64,000 bases of DNA from Paenibacillus silviterrae (GTDB lineage Bacteria; Bacillota; Bacilli; Paenibacillales; NBRC-103111), in assembly GCF_030167925.1 (NCBI RefSeq), contig NZ_JASKUT010000002.1, forward strand, positions 2,046,001 through 2,110,000, written 5' to 3'. This document shows positions 44,795 to 52,815 of the stretch, piece after piece. The notes under the pieces were generated by a model. It was given only the letters and a program-made list of their open reading frames with translations, had not been told where the DNA came from and searched no databases. Numbering within the stretch: position 1 is the stretch's first letter; the number at the start of each line of letters is the position of its first letter. The translations under genes were made by a program, and so were the position numbers.

Positions 44795-45551
44795 CGAGAC
44801 TTGGATGTGCGAGGGAATGACCGCGATCATCCATCGAACGAATTCTCACTTTCAAGTGGTGCAGACGGCGGAAAATGGTCTTAAGGCGCTCGCGGCGCTG
44901 CAGGAGAAACGCTTCGACGTAGTATTCGCCGATATCCGCATGCCGGGGATGGACGGACTGGAGCTGCTGCGCAAAATGCGCTCGGAAGGGTATCGGCAGC
45001 CTGTTGTCATTATATCGGGGCATCACGAATTCGATTATGCGAAAACGGCCATACGGCACGGTGTCTACGATTATTTGCTGAAGCCGGTGGATCGTCAGGA
45101 AATATCCGGCGTGCTGGAGAAGCTGGCTCGAGAGCTTGATGGGGAAGCATTCGGCACCAAATCCAACGGAACACGGCAGCCGGAGGCACCGAAGGAAGAG
45201 GAGCTGCGCCGGGGAAGCCAAATCGTCCGCATGATGAAGGAGAAGGCACAGTTGAACTATATGGACGATCTGTCCATTGCCGTCATTTCTGATACAACGG
45301 GCTTTAATCCGTCGTATGTAAGCCGAATATTTAAGCAGGAGACGGGTAAGGGCTACGTTCAATATTTGACTGAAATCCGGCTTGAGGAAGCCAAGCGGCT
45401 GCTTAGAGAACAGCCCGAGCTGAACGTTTCCGATATTGCCCGAAGGGTCGGCTACTGGGATGACAAGCATTTCAGCAAGCAGTTCAAACGGGAGATCGGC
45501 GAGACGCCAAGCGACTACCGTAGAGGACTGCAAGCACCCGGCAGACGGTAA
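44769..45551 (+). CDS. AraC-type response regulator, YesN-like but short
   Basis: Response regulator of 260 residues. The receiver domain at 1-120 has Asp8/Asp9, phosphoacceptor Asp55 in FADIRMPGMDGLE and Lys in LLKPVDRQE. An AraC helix-turn-helix pair is at about 160-255 (LSIAVISDTTGFNPSYVSRI; NVSDIARRVGYWDDKHFSKQF). Typical YesN proteins have a long linker between these domains and often exceed 350 residues; here the linker is only about 35. GAGGAGG inside the kinase end is its RBS, and the genes overlap by 26 bases. Likely activates this sugar cassette. Confidence 0.92.
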   Translation: MYNVLVVDDETWMCEGMTAIIHRTNSHFQVVQTAENGLKALAALQEKRFDVVFADIRMPGMDGLELLRKMRSEGYRQPVVIISGHHEFDYAKTAIRHGVYDYLLKPVDRQEISGVLEKLARELDGEAFGTKSNGTRQPEAPKEEELRRGSQIVRMMKEKAQLNYMDDLSIAVISDTTGFNPSYVSRIFKQETGKGYVQYLTEIRLEEAKRLLREQPELNVSDIARRVGYWDDKHFSKQFKREIGETPSDYRRGLQAPGRR

Positions 45552-45596
45552 GAAAACGACACCCGAAAGTAATAAAACGCTCCTTTAGCCGCATGA

Positions 45597-45610
45597 TGAC
45601 AGCGGTTACA
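45597..45610. promoter_or_regulatory. CcpA cre box
   Basis: TGACAGCGGTTACA, identical to the 14 bases at 40972-40985 and with matching flanks (ATG before, AT after). It lies 99 bases before the start of the binding-protein gene, suggesting a separate, glucose-repressed promoter for that gene. Confidence 0.75.
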
Positions 45611-45695
45611 ATAGGGACACGGGCAGCGGGACGCGGGTGTTCAAATGGCTCGCGAAGCTGCGGCAGGTACCATTATTTTAAGGGGGAATTGTCGG

Positions 45696-47225
45696 ATGAT
45701 ACCTAAACGGAAGGTTTGGTCTTCCGCATTAGCGGCTGTCACGCTTGCATCGGCTGTACTGGCAGGATGCAGCGGTGGAGAGGGGGACTCGAAGGAAGGA
45801 TCCGGAGGAGGCACCTCGTCTTCGGGTCAGGAAGCGGTGATTCGGGTATGGGGACCTCATGACTTTATGAAGGGCGACGAAAGCCCGGGGCAGCAGATGG
45901 TCAAAATTTTTAACGAGAAAAACAAAGGCAAGATTCGCGTAGAAATGAAATACATGCCTTGGGCGGAGTACAATACAGCCATTCAGGCAGCCGTGACGTC
46001 CAACGATTTGCCGGATATCTTCAACATGCCGCAAAATATCGATTTTCAGCAGGTGGTAGCCTCGAAGTGGATTCGGCCTCTTGACGGACTCGTGACGGAT
46101 ACCTGGAAGAAGCAGTTTTATGCGGGGGCGTTCTCGGAAGGCGTCAATGTGATCGGTGGCAAGACCTACACATGGCCCATCTTCGGACCGGTGATGAACC
46201 AGCTGCTTTATTACAATAAAGATGTGCTGAAAAATGCCGGTCTGGATCCGGAGAAGCCGCCGAAAACATGGGATGAGCTGCGCAGCATGGCCAAGACGGT
46301 GACCGACAAGGGAAAGGGCGATGTCTTCGGCGTTGTGTTCGCCATGGCGGAGAACGGCTACGCGACGAATACAGTGACCGGGTTCGCGTCAGGCATCCAA
46401 ACTCTCGATGCGAATATTAATGGTTTTAATTATAAAACCGGGAGCTATACCTATGATTCGAAATCCATTTCCGATTCGGTTAAATTTCTTCTTGATTTGA
46501 AGAAGGACGGCAGCATTCTTCCTTCTTCCTATAATTTGAAGCATCCCGAAGCGGGGGCACTGTTCGGGCAAGGGAAGGCGGCCTTCTTGTTCGACGGCCG
46601 CTGGAGAATGTGGCTGATCAAGCGGGACACGCCGGATGCGAAGTTCGGCATGGCCGCATTGCCCACCCCGAAGGGCGAACCGATGATCATGCATCATACG
46701 CTGGCGAGCAACGGAGGCTTTATGGTTTCGGCAAACACGAAGCATCCCGAGGCTGTGGGCAAATTCATCGAGGAAGGACTGGCCTCGGAGTTATTCTATG
46801 AGCGGTTCATGAAGAGCGGCGTTGCCCTTTCGCCGATAGAGAAGCTCAATGCGGACAAATCCAAATATCCGTATCCGGAATACGAGGCGTTCGTCAAGCT
46901 TCATCAGGAGGTGCTGCGGCTTCGTCCAGACCCGGCGGTACGCAACCCGGAAGCGGTGAAGGTGCTTGCTGAGATTGGCGGGATGGGTCAGCCGAAGATC
47001 AAGCCGAGCTTCAACGAGATACTTCAAGCGATCATTACGGGAGCGGAGAAGGATCCGGACGGGGCGCTGAAGCAGTATAACGAGAAGATGACTAAGGGCT
47101 TCAAGGAAGGCCTGGAGAAGGTGAAGCAAGGCGGGGCCAAGGTGGATAGCGGTGATTTCGTCTTTCCGAATTGGGATCCTATGAAGGATTTTACGGATAA
47201 AGATTATGAAGCGCTGAAGAAATAA
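45696..47225 (+). CDS. Extracellular sugar-binding lipoprotein
   Basis: Family-1 solute-binding protein, 509 residues. The signal and lipobox LAGC (Cys about 24) are followed by a Gly/Ser-rich linker. The start is ATG 45696 with AGGGGGAA; an in-frame start at 45645 would put extra residues before the signal. Features include YNKDVLKNAGLDPEKPPKTW and LFGQGKAAFLFDGRWRMW, typical of sugar-binding proteins. It serves the two permeases upstream and is followed after 70 bases by the sulfatase. Confidence 0.92.
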   Translation: MIPKRKVWSSALAAVTLASAVLAGCSGGEGDSKEGSGGGTSSSGQEAVIRVWGPHDFMKGDESPGQQMVKIFNEKNKGKIRVEMKYMPWAEYNTAIQAAVTSNDLPDIFNMPQNIDFQQVVASKWIRPLDGLVTDTWKKQFYAGAFSEGVNVIGGKTYTWPIFGPVMNQLLYYNKDVLKNAGLDPEKPPKTWDELRSMAKTVTDKGKGDVFGVVFAMAENGYATNTVTGFASGIQTLDANINGFNYKTGSYTYDSKSISDSVKFLLDLKKDGSILPSSYNLKHPEAGALFGQGKAAFLFDGRWRMWLIKRDTPDAKFGMAALPTPKGEPMIMHHTLASNGGFMVSANTKHPEAVGKFIEEGLASELFYERFMKSGVALSPIEKLNADKSKYPYPEYEAFVKLHQEVLRLRPDPAVRNPEAVKVLAEIGGMGQPKIKPSFNEILQAIITGAEKDPDGALKQYNEKMTKGFKEGLEKVKQGGAKVDSGDFVFPNWDPMKDFTDKDYEALKK

Positions 47226-47295
47226 TGCGTGATAAATAAAACGTCGAGCTGACGAGTTTGACCGGTTGGATGACTACAGAGGAGGCTGACAGCCT

Positions 47296-48771
47296 ATGAA
47301 GGCGATACTGATCTTGTTCGATTCGCTGAATCGGCATATGCTTCCCCCCTACGGCTGCGATTGGGTCCACGCACCGAATTTTAACAGATTGGCGAAGAGG
47401 AGCGTCACCTTCGACAACAGCTGGGTAGGGAGCATGCCGTGCATGCCGGCCAGGCGTGATATGCTGACGGGCCGATACAATTTTCTTCATCGAAGCTGGG
47501 GACCGCTGGAGCCGTTCGACGACTCTATGCCAGCTTTGCTCAAGCGGCACGGGGTCTATTCGCATCTGGTAAGCGACCATTACCATTATTGGGAGCCGGG
47601 CGGAGCCACCTACCACAGCCAGTACAACACTTGGGAATTCGTGCGGGGACAAGAGGGCGACCCTTGGAAGGGGGAGATCGCGGAACCGGACATCCCCGAG
47701 CATGTCGGACAATTCGAAGGATACCGGGGGCAGCTGTTCCGGCAGGACTGGATCAACCGGAAGTATATGTCCAAGGAAGAGCTCCATCCGCAGGCCGAAA
47801 CGTTCGGCAAAGGCATCGAGTTTATCCGCACGAACCGGAACGAGGACCGCTGGCTGCTGCAGATAGAGGCGTTCGATCCGCACGAGCCGTTCTTTTCTCA
47901 TCAGAAATATAAAGATCTGTACCCGCACGACTACAGCGGGAAGCATTTCGATTGGCCGGGCTACCATCCCGTACAGGAAACAAGGGAGGAAGCGGAGCAC
48001 TGCAAGTATGAATACGCTGCGCTGCTAAGCATGTGCGACGACTACTTGGGACGGGTGCTGGATGTCATGGACGAATGTGACCTATGGAAGGACACGATGC
48101 TGATCGTGACTACGGATCATGGTTTTCTCCTGGGGGAGCACGACTGGTGGGCGAAAAACATCATGCCGTTCTACAACGAGATTGCACGAACACCGTTATT
48201 TGTATGGGATCCCCGGGAGCAGCGGCAGGATGAAAGGTGCGGCGGACTAACGCAGCTCATCGATTTGGCCCCGACCCTGCTGGATTTCTTCGGCGTACCT
48301 GTGCCCCCGGATATGCAGGGCATCCCCCTGCGTACAACGCTGCATTCGGAAGGGAGCAAGCCGGCTAGGGAGGCCGTGCTCTTCGGCATTCACGGCGGAC
48401 ATGTCAACTGCACTGACGGACGATATGTGTACATGCGCGCGCCGGCCCGACCGGATAATACACCGCTTAACAATTACACGCTGATGCCTGCACATATGGC
48501 CTCGATGTTCGCCGTGTCCGAGCTTCAGGAGCTTGAACTGGCTGAGCCGTTTTCATTCACCAAGGGGATCAGGACGCTGAAGATCCCGGCTTCTTCTTAC
48601 TTACAAGCACATAAGTATGGTACCTTGTTGTTTGATTTGGAGCAGGATCCGGGGCAGCAGCATCCGATACGTAATGAAGAAGCGGAAAGTCGTATGGTCA
48701 GACTCCTGAGTCGGCTTATGAAGGAGCATGATGCACCGCAGGAGCAGTATGAGCGGCTGGGGATTTCCTAG
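47296..48771 (+). CDS. Sulfatase (Cys-type, cytoplasmic)
   Basis: Type I sulfatase, 491 residues. The maturation motif C-x-P-x-R is CMPAR, with Cys49 as the predicted formylglycine. Metal ligands appear in FDSLNRH (Asp9) and TTDHGFLLGEHDWW (Asp/His near 276). No signal peptide, so it would act on imported sulfated sugars. Maturation needs an anSME or FGE enzyme that is not in this window. Close coupling to the binding protein points to a sulfated-glycan uptake cassette; a phosphonate-hydrolase-like activity is an alternative in this superfamily. RBS GAGGAGG. Confidence 0.9.
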   Translation: MKAILILFDSLNRHMLPPYGCDWVHAPNFNRLAKRSVTFDNSWVGSMPCMPARRDMLTGRYNFLHRSWGPLEPFDDSMPALLKRHGVYSHLVSDHYHYWEPGGATYHSQYNTWEFVRGQEGDPWKGEIAEPDIPEHVGQFEGYRGQLFRQDWINRKYMSKEELHPQAETFGKGIEFIRTNRNEDRWLLQIEAFDPHEPFFSHQKYKDLYPHDYSGKHFDWPGYHPVQETREEAEHCKYEYAALLSMCDDYLGRVLDVMDECDLWKDTMLIVTTDHGFLLGEHDWWAKNIMPFYNEIARTPLFVWDPREQRQDERCGGLTQLIDLAPTLLDFFGVPVPPDMQGIPLRTTLHSEGSKPAREAVLFGIHGGHVNCTDGRYVYMRAPARPDNTPLNNYTLMPAHMASMFAVSELQELELAEPFSFTKGIRTLKIPASSYLQAHKYGTLLFDLEQDPGQQHPIRNEEAESRMVRLLSRLMKEHDAPQEQYERLGIS

Positions 48772-48779
48772 GATAAAGG

Positions 48780-48816
48780 AACAAGGCTGTTCCCCGATCA
48801 TGGGGGCAGCCTTGTT
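48780..48816. terminator. Bidirectional terminator
   Basis: AACAAGGCTG/CAGCCTTGTT arms with an inner CCCC/GGGG stem, between the convergent sulfatase and lipoprotein genes. Confidence 0.8.
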
Positions 48817-48833
48817 ACCGTGTAATTTGATTG

Positions 48834-50393
48834 TTAGTCACGTTCCACTAGAATGCTGTACAATTCGCCTTCGGGTACGACAACACGGGCGCCTAATTGT
48901 TCAGCGAGGAAACGGAGAGGAACGAACATGATTCCTCCCATATGCTTGGCCGGGCCCGGCATCTCGACCGATTCACCGTTCACCTGGGCCTGCCGGCTGT
49001 TTGCGCTGAATAAGATTGTTTGGGAGCCTGCCTCAACGGTTACCTCCTCCTGATCCAAATCTAGGATGGGCGAGCCATAGCCCAGATTGTAGGCAAGTAT
49101 TCTCGCCGGTACGTAAGCGGTATTGTCCGAGATAAATACAGGGGGATTGGACCGGTAGTCACCCGAGGCCAGCAGTACGCGAGTGCGATCGAGTACGTAA
49201 GACTGATCCATTACATACATCGTAATGCTCTTTCTCGTCAGTTTCAGATCATTCTTCAGGAAGCGATATAAGGCAGAGGTTTCGTCCACTTGCTGCAGCA
49301 GCTTTTCGGAGGTATCCAGGTCATTCAACTGGATTCCGTCCGTTAGGCTTAACGCATCAGGTACCATACTTTCCCCATCGGATATCTTCACACGTTCATA
49401 AGACAGTTGTATTTCCCCGCCGCGTAAGCCACTATTTTCACTTAACAGATTCCCTGCGGATATCTTAAGATCGATTCCCCGGGCCATTTGATTCGAATCC
49501 ACGTTTAAGGTCACACTTGCCTGTACATTCTGAAGTTCCTGCAAATCACTCTCATCAGGCTTGTTCAAAGAAAGGAAGGCTAGCAACGCTTTCTCCACAC
49601 CGTAAATCCCTTCAACCGACATCTGCTTATCATCGTAAAATGCCGCAAAGCTCTCCGGTTGGTTCTTGAACTCCGTCGTTATATAGTCGTGAATGACACT
49701 AGCCAGCTGCCGAAGCCCTTGATCATCCAAGGCGATGTTACGCAGGTGGCCTCTTACCAGCTCCAGCAGCTCTACACCGTTTGCGTGGAATGACGTCTCC
49801 ACGCCTCCGTAGCTTTTCCCTGATGGTTTCACTGTTAAGCCCTTCGCGGTCGGCAGGTTGGACAAGCTAAGCTTTAGCAGTTCCTGCACGATCGAATCCT
49901 TGCTTGTGTGCGTTCCTTCCATTACATAATCTGAAGCATATCCGAGTAACGGGACGCTATAGAGCAAATTCGTTGGAGCAAACACGCGGGCCACACTATT
50001 CCCGAACAGGAGCGTATCCTTGGCACCCTTCACCTGAGCCGCCGCTTGTCCATCCTTCATATAGAGATGAAACGGGATCGACGATCCGTCTTTTTGTAAA
50101 AGCCCCTTTGCAGACCAAGAGCTTGTTACATGGTTCACTTTCATATCCGTAAGCGTCAGCTTGGCTCCATTCAAGGCACGGTAGCGATCTAGCGTCCTTT
50201 TCTCATAGCTCATTAATGCGGGTATAACCTCTTCGTCTAAATCAAAGCGGAAACTGACCGACAGCTTGCCCTCATAGGCCTGCAGCTCCACTTCCTTCTC
50301 CGACAGCTTGTTCAGCGCTATGCCTGTCGCCTGTGTACAGCCGGCCAAAAGCAGCATTACCGCAAGCAGCAGCGGTACTATGATTTTTCGCAT
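48834..50393 (-). CDS. Lipoprotein with C-terminal stalk (CuAO-N1-like) domain
   Basis: Exported lipoprotein, 519 residues. The lipobox is LAGC (Cys about 19). The large N-terminal region is not recognised; residues about 410-519 match the copper-amine-oxidase N1-like stalk domain frequent in Paenibacillus exoproteins (FISDNTAYVPARILAYNLGY; GIMFVPLRFLAEQLGARVV). No copper-binding role is implied. It probably sits on the membrane outer face with the C-terminus contacting cell wall or partners. The RBS is AAGGAGCG. Confidence 0.75.
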   Translation of the reverse strand: MRKIIVPLLLAVMLLLAGCTQATGIALNKLSEKEVELQAYEGKLSVSFRFDLDEEVIPALMSYEKRTLDRYRALNGAKLTLTDMKVNHVTSSWSAKGLLQKDGSSIPFHLYMKDGQAAAQVKGAKDTLLFGNSVARVFAPTNLLYSVPLLGYASDYVMEGTHTSKDSIVQELLKLSLSNLPTAKGLTVKPSGKSYGGVETSFHANGVELLELVRGHLRNIALDDQGLRQLASVIHDYITTEFKNQPESFAAFYDDKQMSVEGIYGVEKALLAFLSLNKPDESDLQELQNVQASVTLNVDSNQMARGIDLKISAGNLLSENSGLRGGEIQLSYERVKISDGESMVPDALSLTDGIQLNDLDTSEKLLQQVDETSALYRFLKNDLKLTRKSITMYVMDQSYVLDRTRVLLASGDYRSNPPVFISDNTAYVPARILAYNLGYGSPILDLDQEEVTVEAGSQTILFSANSRQAQVNGESVEMPGPAKHMGGIMFVPLRFLAEQLGARVVVPEGELYSILVERD

Positions 50394-50603
50394 GTTCGAC
50401 GCTCCTTCATTATGTACACTTTGTATTACACAGTAATGTACATTCTACTCGATGGGGCGTGCGAAGTTTGTCGATTCGTGTTGGAAGTCTATGTAAAATG
50501 ATAAAAAGTGTACTTCCTTTTCGATGAATCGTACAGCCAGTAAGCATACTTCGCCTCTTCTCGGATATCCTATGGAAAAACGCAGGAAGCGGGGACTGGA
50601 AGA

Positions 50604-50708
50604 ATGAAATCCGTTGTGCTCATCGGCGGCTCGGGTATTGTGGGAACGGCATTGACAAAGGCATGGAAGGATCGGTACCGGATGACGGTGCTGGATATGC
50701 GGGAGTAG
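50604..50708 (+). pseudogene. N-terminal fragment of an NAD(P)-binding epimerase
   Basis: A 34-codon frame reading MKSVVLIGGSGIVGTALTKA then a short tail ending DMRE. The GGSGIVG motif is the Rossmann dinucleotide-binding loop of SDR/epimerase proteins, but the gene stops right after the first beta-alpha-beta unit. Most likely a remnant left by deletion. The rest of the 50394-50886 gap shows no gene, only A+T-rich sequence and GTACAT repeats near 50420-50445. Confidence 0.45.
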
Positions 50709-50886
50709 GGGAAAATCATCAAAAATAGCAAATATTGCAAATGTCTTGAAAAGTGAGCAAATCCTGCACTGGTGATAAATACCCCTTTCACTTATGCTGG
50801 AAGGGAATGATTCCATCCTAAAATTCTATATGTAAGAGGGGGGAAGTGACAGAAGCGAAACGGTTCTTGTTCTTCTAAGACTAGTA

Positions 50887-50902
50887 ATGAAAGCGTATAC
50901 AA
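50887..50902. promoter_or_regulatory. CcpA cre box upstream of pectate lyase
   Basis: ATGAAAGCGTATACAA matches the WTGNAANCGNWNNCWW consensus at all fixed positions, 31 bases before the pectate lyase start. Confidence 0.75.
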
Positions 50903-50932
50903 CAAAATCAATAGTTGGAGGATGAACACTGT

Positions 50933-52666
50933 ATGCCGATGAACATCAAAAAAAGAATAATGATTCCCGTCCTTTGCTCTGCACAGCTCATGCTGCTGCT
51001 ATCAGCCGTCCATGCGGAGACCGGTGCAGCAGATGCGAACACTTCGCTGAAGATCTTGAAGGCGGAAGCGACCTCGCCTACCACCTTTCAGATAACGTTG
51101 AATCAAAAGCTGAACAGCTTTCAGCCGGCTGACCTTCAGCTTCAATCTGCTTTGGGCGATTGGACTAGCCTAAACCCGCAGCTCACCCCCAATTTTAGCT
51201 TAAAGCAAAGCAATATGACTACAAACGATGCCGGCCAAACGGTTATCACATTGGAGACCAATGAGGCGGTGCGGCCTGATGCTACGATTCCAAGGCCTGT
51301 CACGGAGGATCCGAAGAAGGTTCCTTTCTTAAATACAGCCTACTACACGGGAGATCGAGCGAAGGATATTCAGCAGGCTGATTACCTGCTCTCATGGCAG
51401 ATGGAGCATGGCGGGTGGTATAAATTCAGTACGCAATACAAACGCGCTTGGAACGGCACCGAAAAGAGATCGGATTGGCTCGGTCCAAACGGTGTGGAGC
51501 TTGGAACGATAGATAACAATGCAACGACGAATGAAATTTTATTCCTCTCCGTTATGTATAAGGAAACGGGGGATATCCGCTACAGGGAGGCAGTGCAAAA
51601 GGGTATCGGCTTCCTGCTCCGGATGCAGTATCCGACCGGCGGCTGGGCGCAGGTGTATCCTGCCAGGAACGGCTATTCCGATTACGTTACCTTCAACGAT
51701 AACGCAATGATTCGTGTGATGAACGTTTTGAAAATGGCTAAGTCTAAGGCTTATCCGTTTAATACGGATATATTGAGCGAGGATGCCGGTTTGAAAATTC
51801 AGGAGAGTCTCGACCGAGGACTGGATTTTATCCTGAAATCGCAAATCAAGGTGGGGGGCCTTCTCACGGCATGGTGTGCCCAGCATGATCCGGTGACGTA
51901 TGAGCCTCGCGGTGCGCGTGCCTACGAGCACCCTTCCATCTCCGGGTCGGAATCGATCGAGATTATCAAATATTTGATCGCCCATCCGGACGAGACGCCG
52001 GAAATTCGACATGCTGTGGATAGCGCGCTGGGATGGTTCGATGCGAATAAGCTAAGCGGAATCAACTACATTTCGGGAGATCCGAACAATGTATACTTCG
52101 TACCGAATCCGGCTGTCGATACGTGGTATCGCTTTTATCAGATCGGTACGAATAAGCCTATTTTCTCCGGGCGCGACGGGGTGATCAAACACAATATTCT
52201 CGAGATCGAGGAAGAACGAAGAAACGGCTACCGTTGGGCCGGTTCTTGGGCACAGAAGCTGCTGCAAACGATGAAGACGACCGGGTATTACGAGGGCCGC
52301 GTGTTTGTAAAAATCGTCGGCAGCGAATCCCGTTCGGAGACGGGGCAAGCATTCACTCCGGGAGAGCTGAAACGCATCGAGGATGCTATCGCTCCTTCCC
52401 TTGAGCTGGTTCCTCCAGGGAGGAAAACAGGCAATCATTACAATGTAGACAGTGCTTCCCTAGTGCTGAAGGGGAGTTTGAATGAAGCGGCTTCAGTAAA
52501 GGTGAACGGAGTGGATGCGGAAGCTCTGGAGAACCTGGGCTTCGAATCCAAGCCGACAGCGCTACAGCCGGGTCAAAATGAAATCACGATCACCGCTGTA
52601 GACAAGAGCGGGAATTCCGCGTCTGCGAGCGTTCAGGTCGTGCCGACAGGTGAAGCAAAGCGGTAG
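50933..52666 (+). CDS. Secreted pectate lyase, PL10 type
   Basis: Exported pectate lyase, 577 residues, with a signal peptide (about 1-28, cleavage near VHAET). An N-terminal Ig-like module (about 35-110) precedes the (alpha/alpha) catalytic domain (about 115-470): QMEHGGWYKF, GTIDNNATTNEILFL, YPARNGYSDYVTFNDNAMIR and TAWCAQHDPVTYEPRGARAY are family hallmarks. A C-terminal Ig-like domain follows (about 500-575). The start ATG 50933 follows GGAGG at 50917-50921; upstream TTG 50915 overlaps that site. The cre box indicates glucose repression. Confidence 0.92.
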   Translation: MPMNIKKRIMIPVLCSAQLMLLLSAVHAETGAADANTSLKILKAEATSPTTFQITLNQKLNSFQPADLQLQSALGDWTSLNPQLTPNFSLKQSNMTTNDAGQTVITLETNEAVRPDATIPRPVTEDPKKVPFLNTAYYTGDRAKDIQQADYLLSWQMEHGGWYKFSTQYKRAWNGTEKRSDWLGPNGVELGTIDNNATTNEILFLSVMYKETGDIRYREAVQKGIGFLLRMQYPTGGWAQVYPARNGYSDYVTFNDNAMIRVMNVLKMAKSKAYPFNTDILSEDAGLKIQESLDRGLDFILKSQIKVGGLLTAWCAQHDPVTYEPRGARAYEHPSISGSESIEIIKYLIAHPDETPEIRHAVDSALGWFDANKLSGINYISGDPNNVYFVPNPAVDTWYRFYQIGTNKPIFSGRDGVIKHNILEIEEERRNGYRWAGSWAQKLLQTMKTTGYYEGRVFVKIVGSESRSETGQAFTPGELKRIEDAIAPSLELVPPGRKTGNHYNVDSASLVLKGSLNEAASVKVNGVDAEALENLGFESKPTALQPGQNEITITAVDKSGNSASASVQVVPTGEAKR

Positions 52667-52694
52667 AGCTCCGGTCCGGACGGGGTTTTACAGT

Positions 52695-52740
52695 AGACCG
52701 CTCCTTTGGGAATGTTACCAAAGGAGCGGTCTTTTTCTTT
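52695..52740 (+). terminator. Terminator of the pectate lyase gene
   Basis: A 15-bp perfect stem (52695-52709 with 52718-52732) followed by TTTTCTTT. Confidence 0.92.
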
Positions 52741-52753
52741 ACTGGTTAGCTGT

Positions 52754-52783
52754 TTGTCCACATTTCCGAATATCTGGTATAAT
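52754..52783 (+). promoter_or_regulatory. Promoter of the A+T-rich hypothetical gene
   Basis: TTGTCC (52754-52759), 18-base spacer, TATAAT (52778-52783) with an extended TGG; the start codon is 32 bases downstream. Confidence 0.6.
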
Positions 52784-52815
52784 TTATTAAATATATCTTG
52801 TACTAGGAGATAACG

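Noticed and set aside
50800..50830. GGAATGATTCC palindrome upstream of the pectate lyase as an operator
   Set aside because: It is short and isolated, and the cre box nearby gives a sufficient explanation for control.
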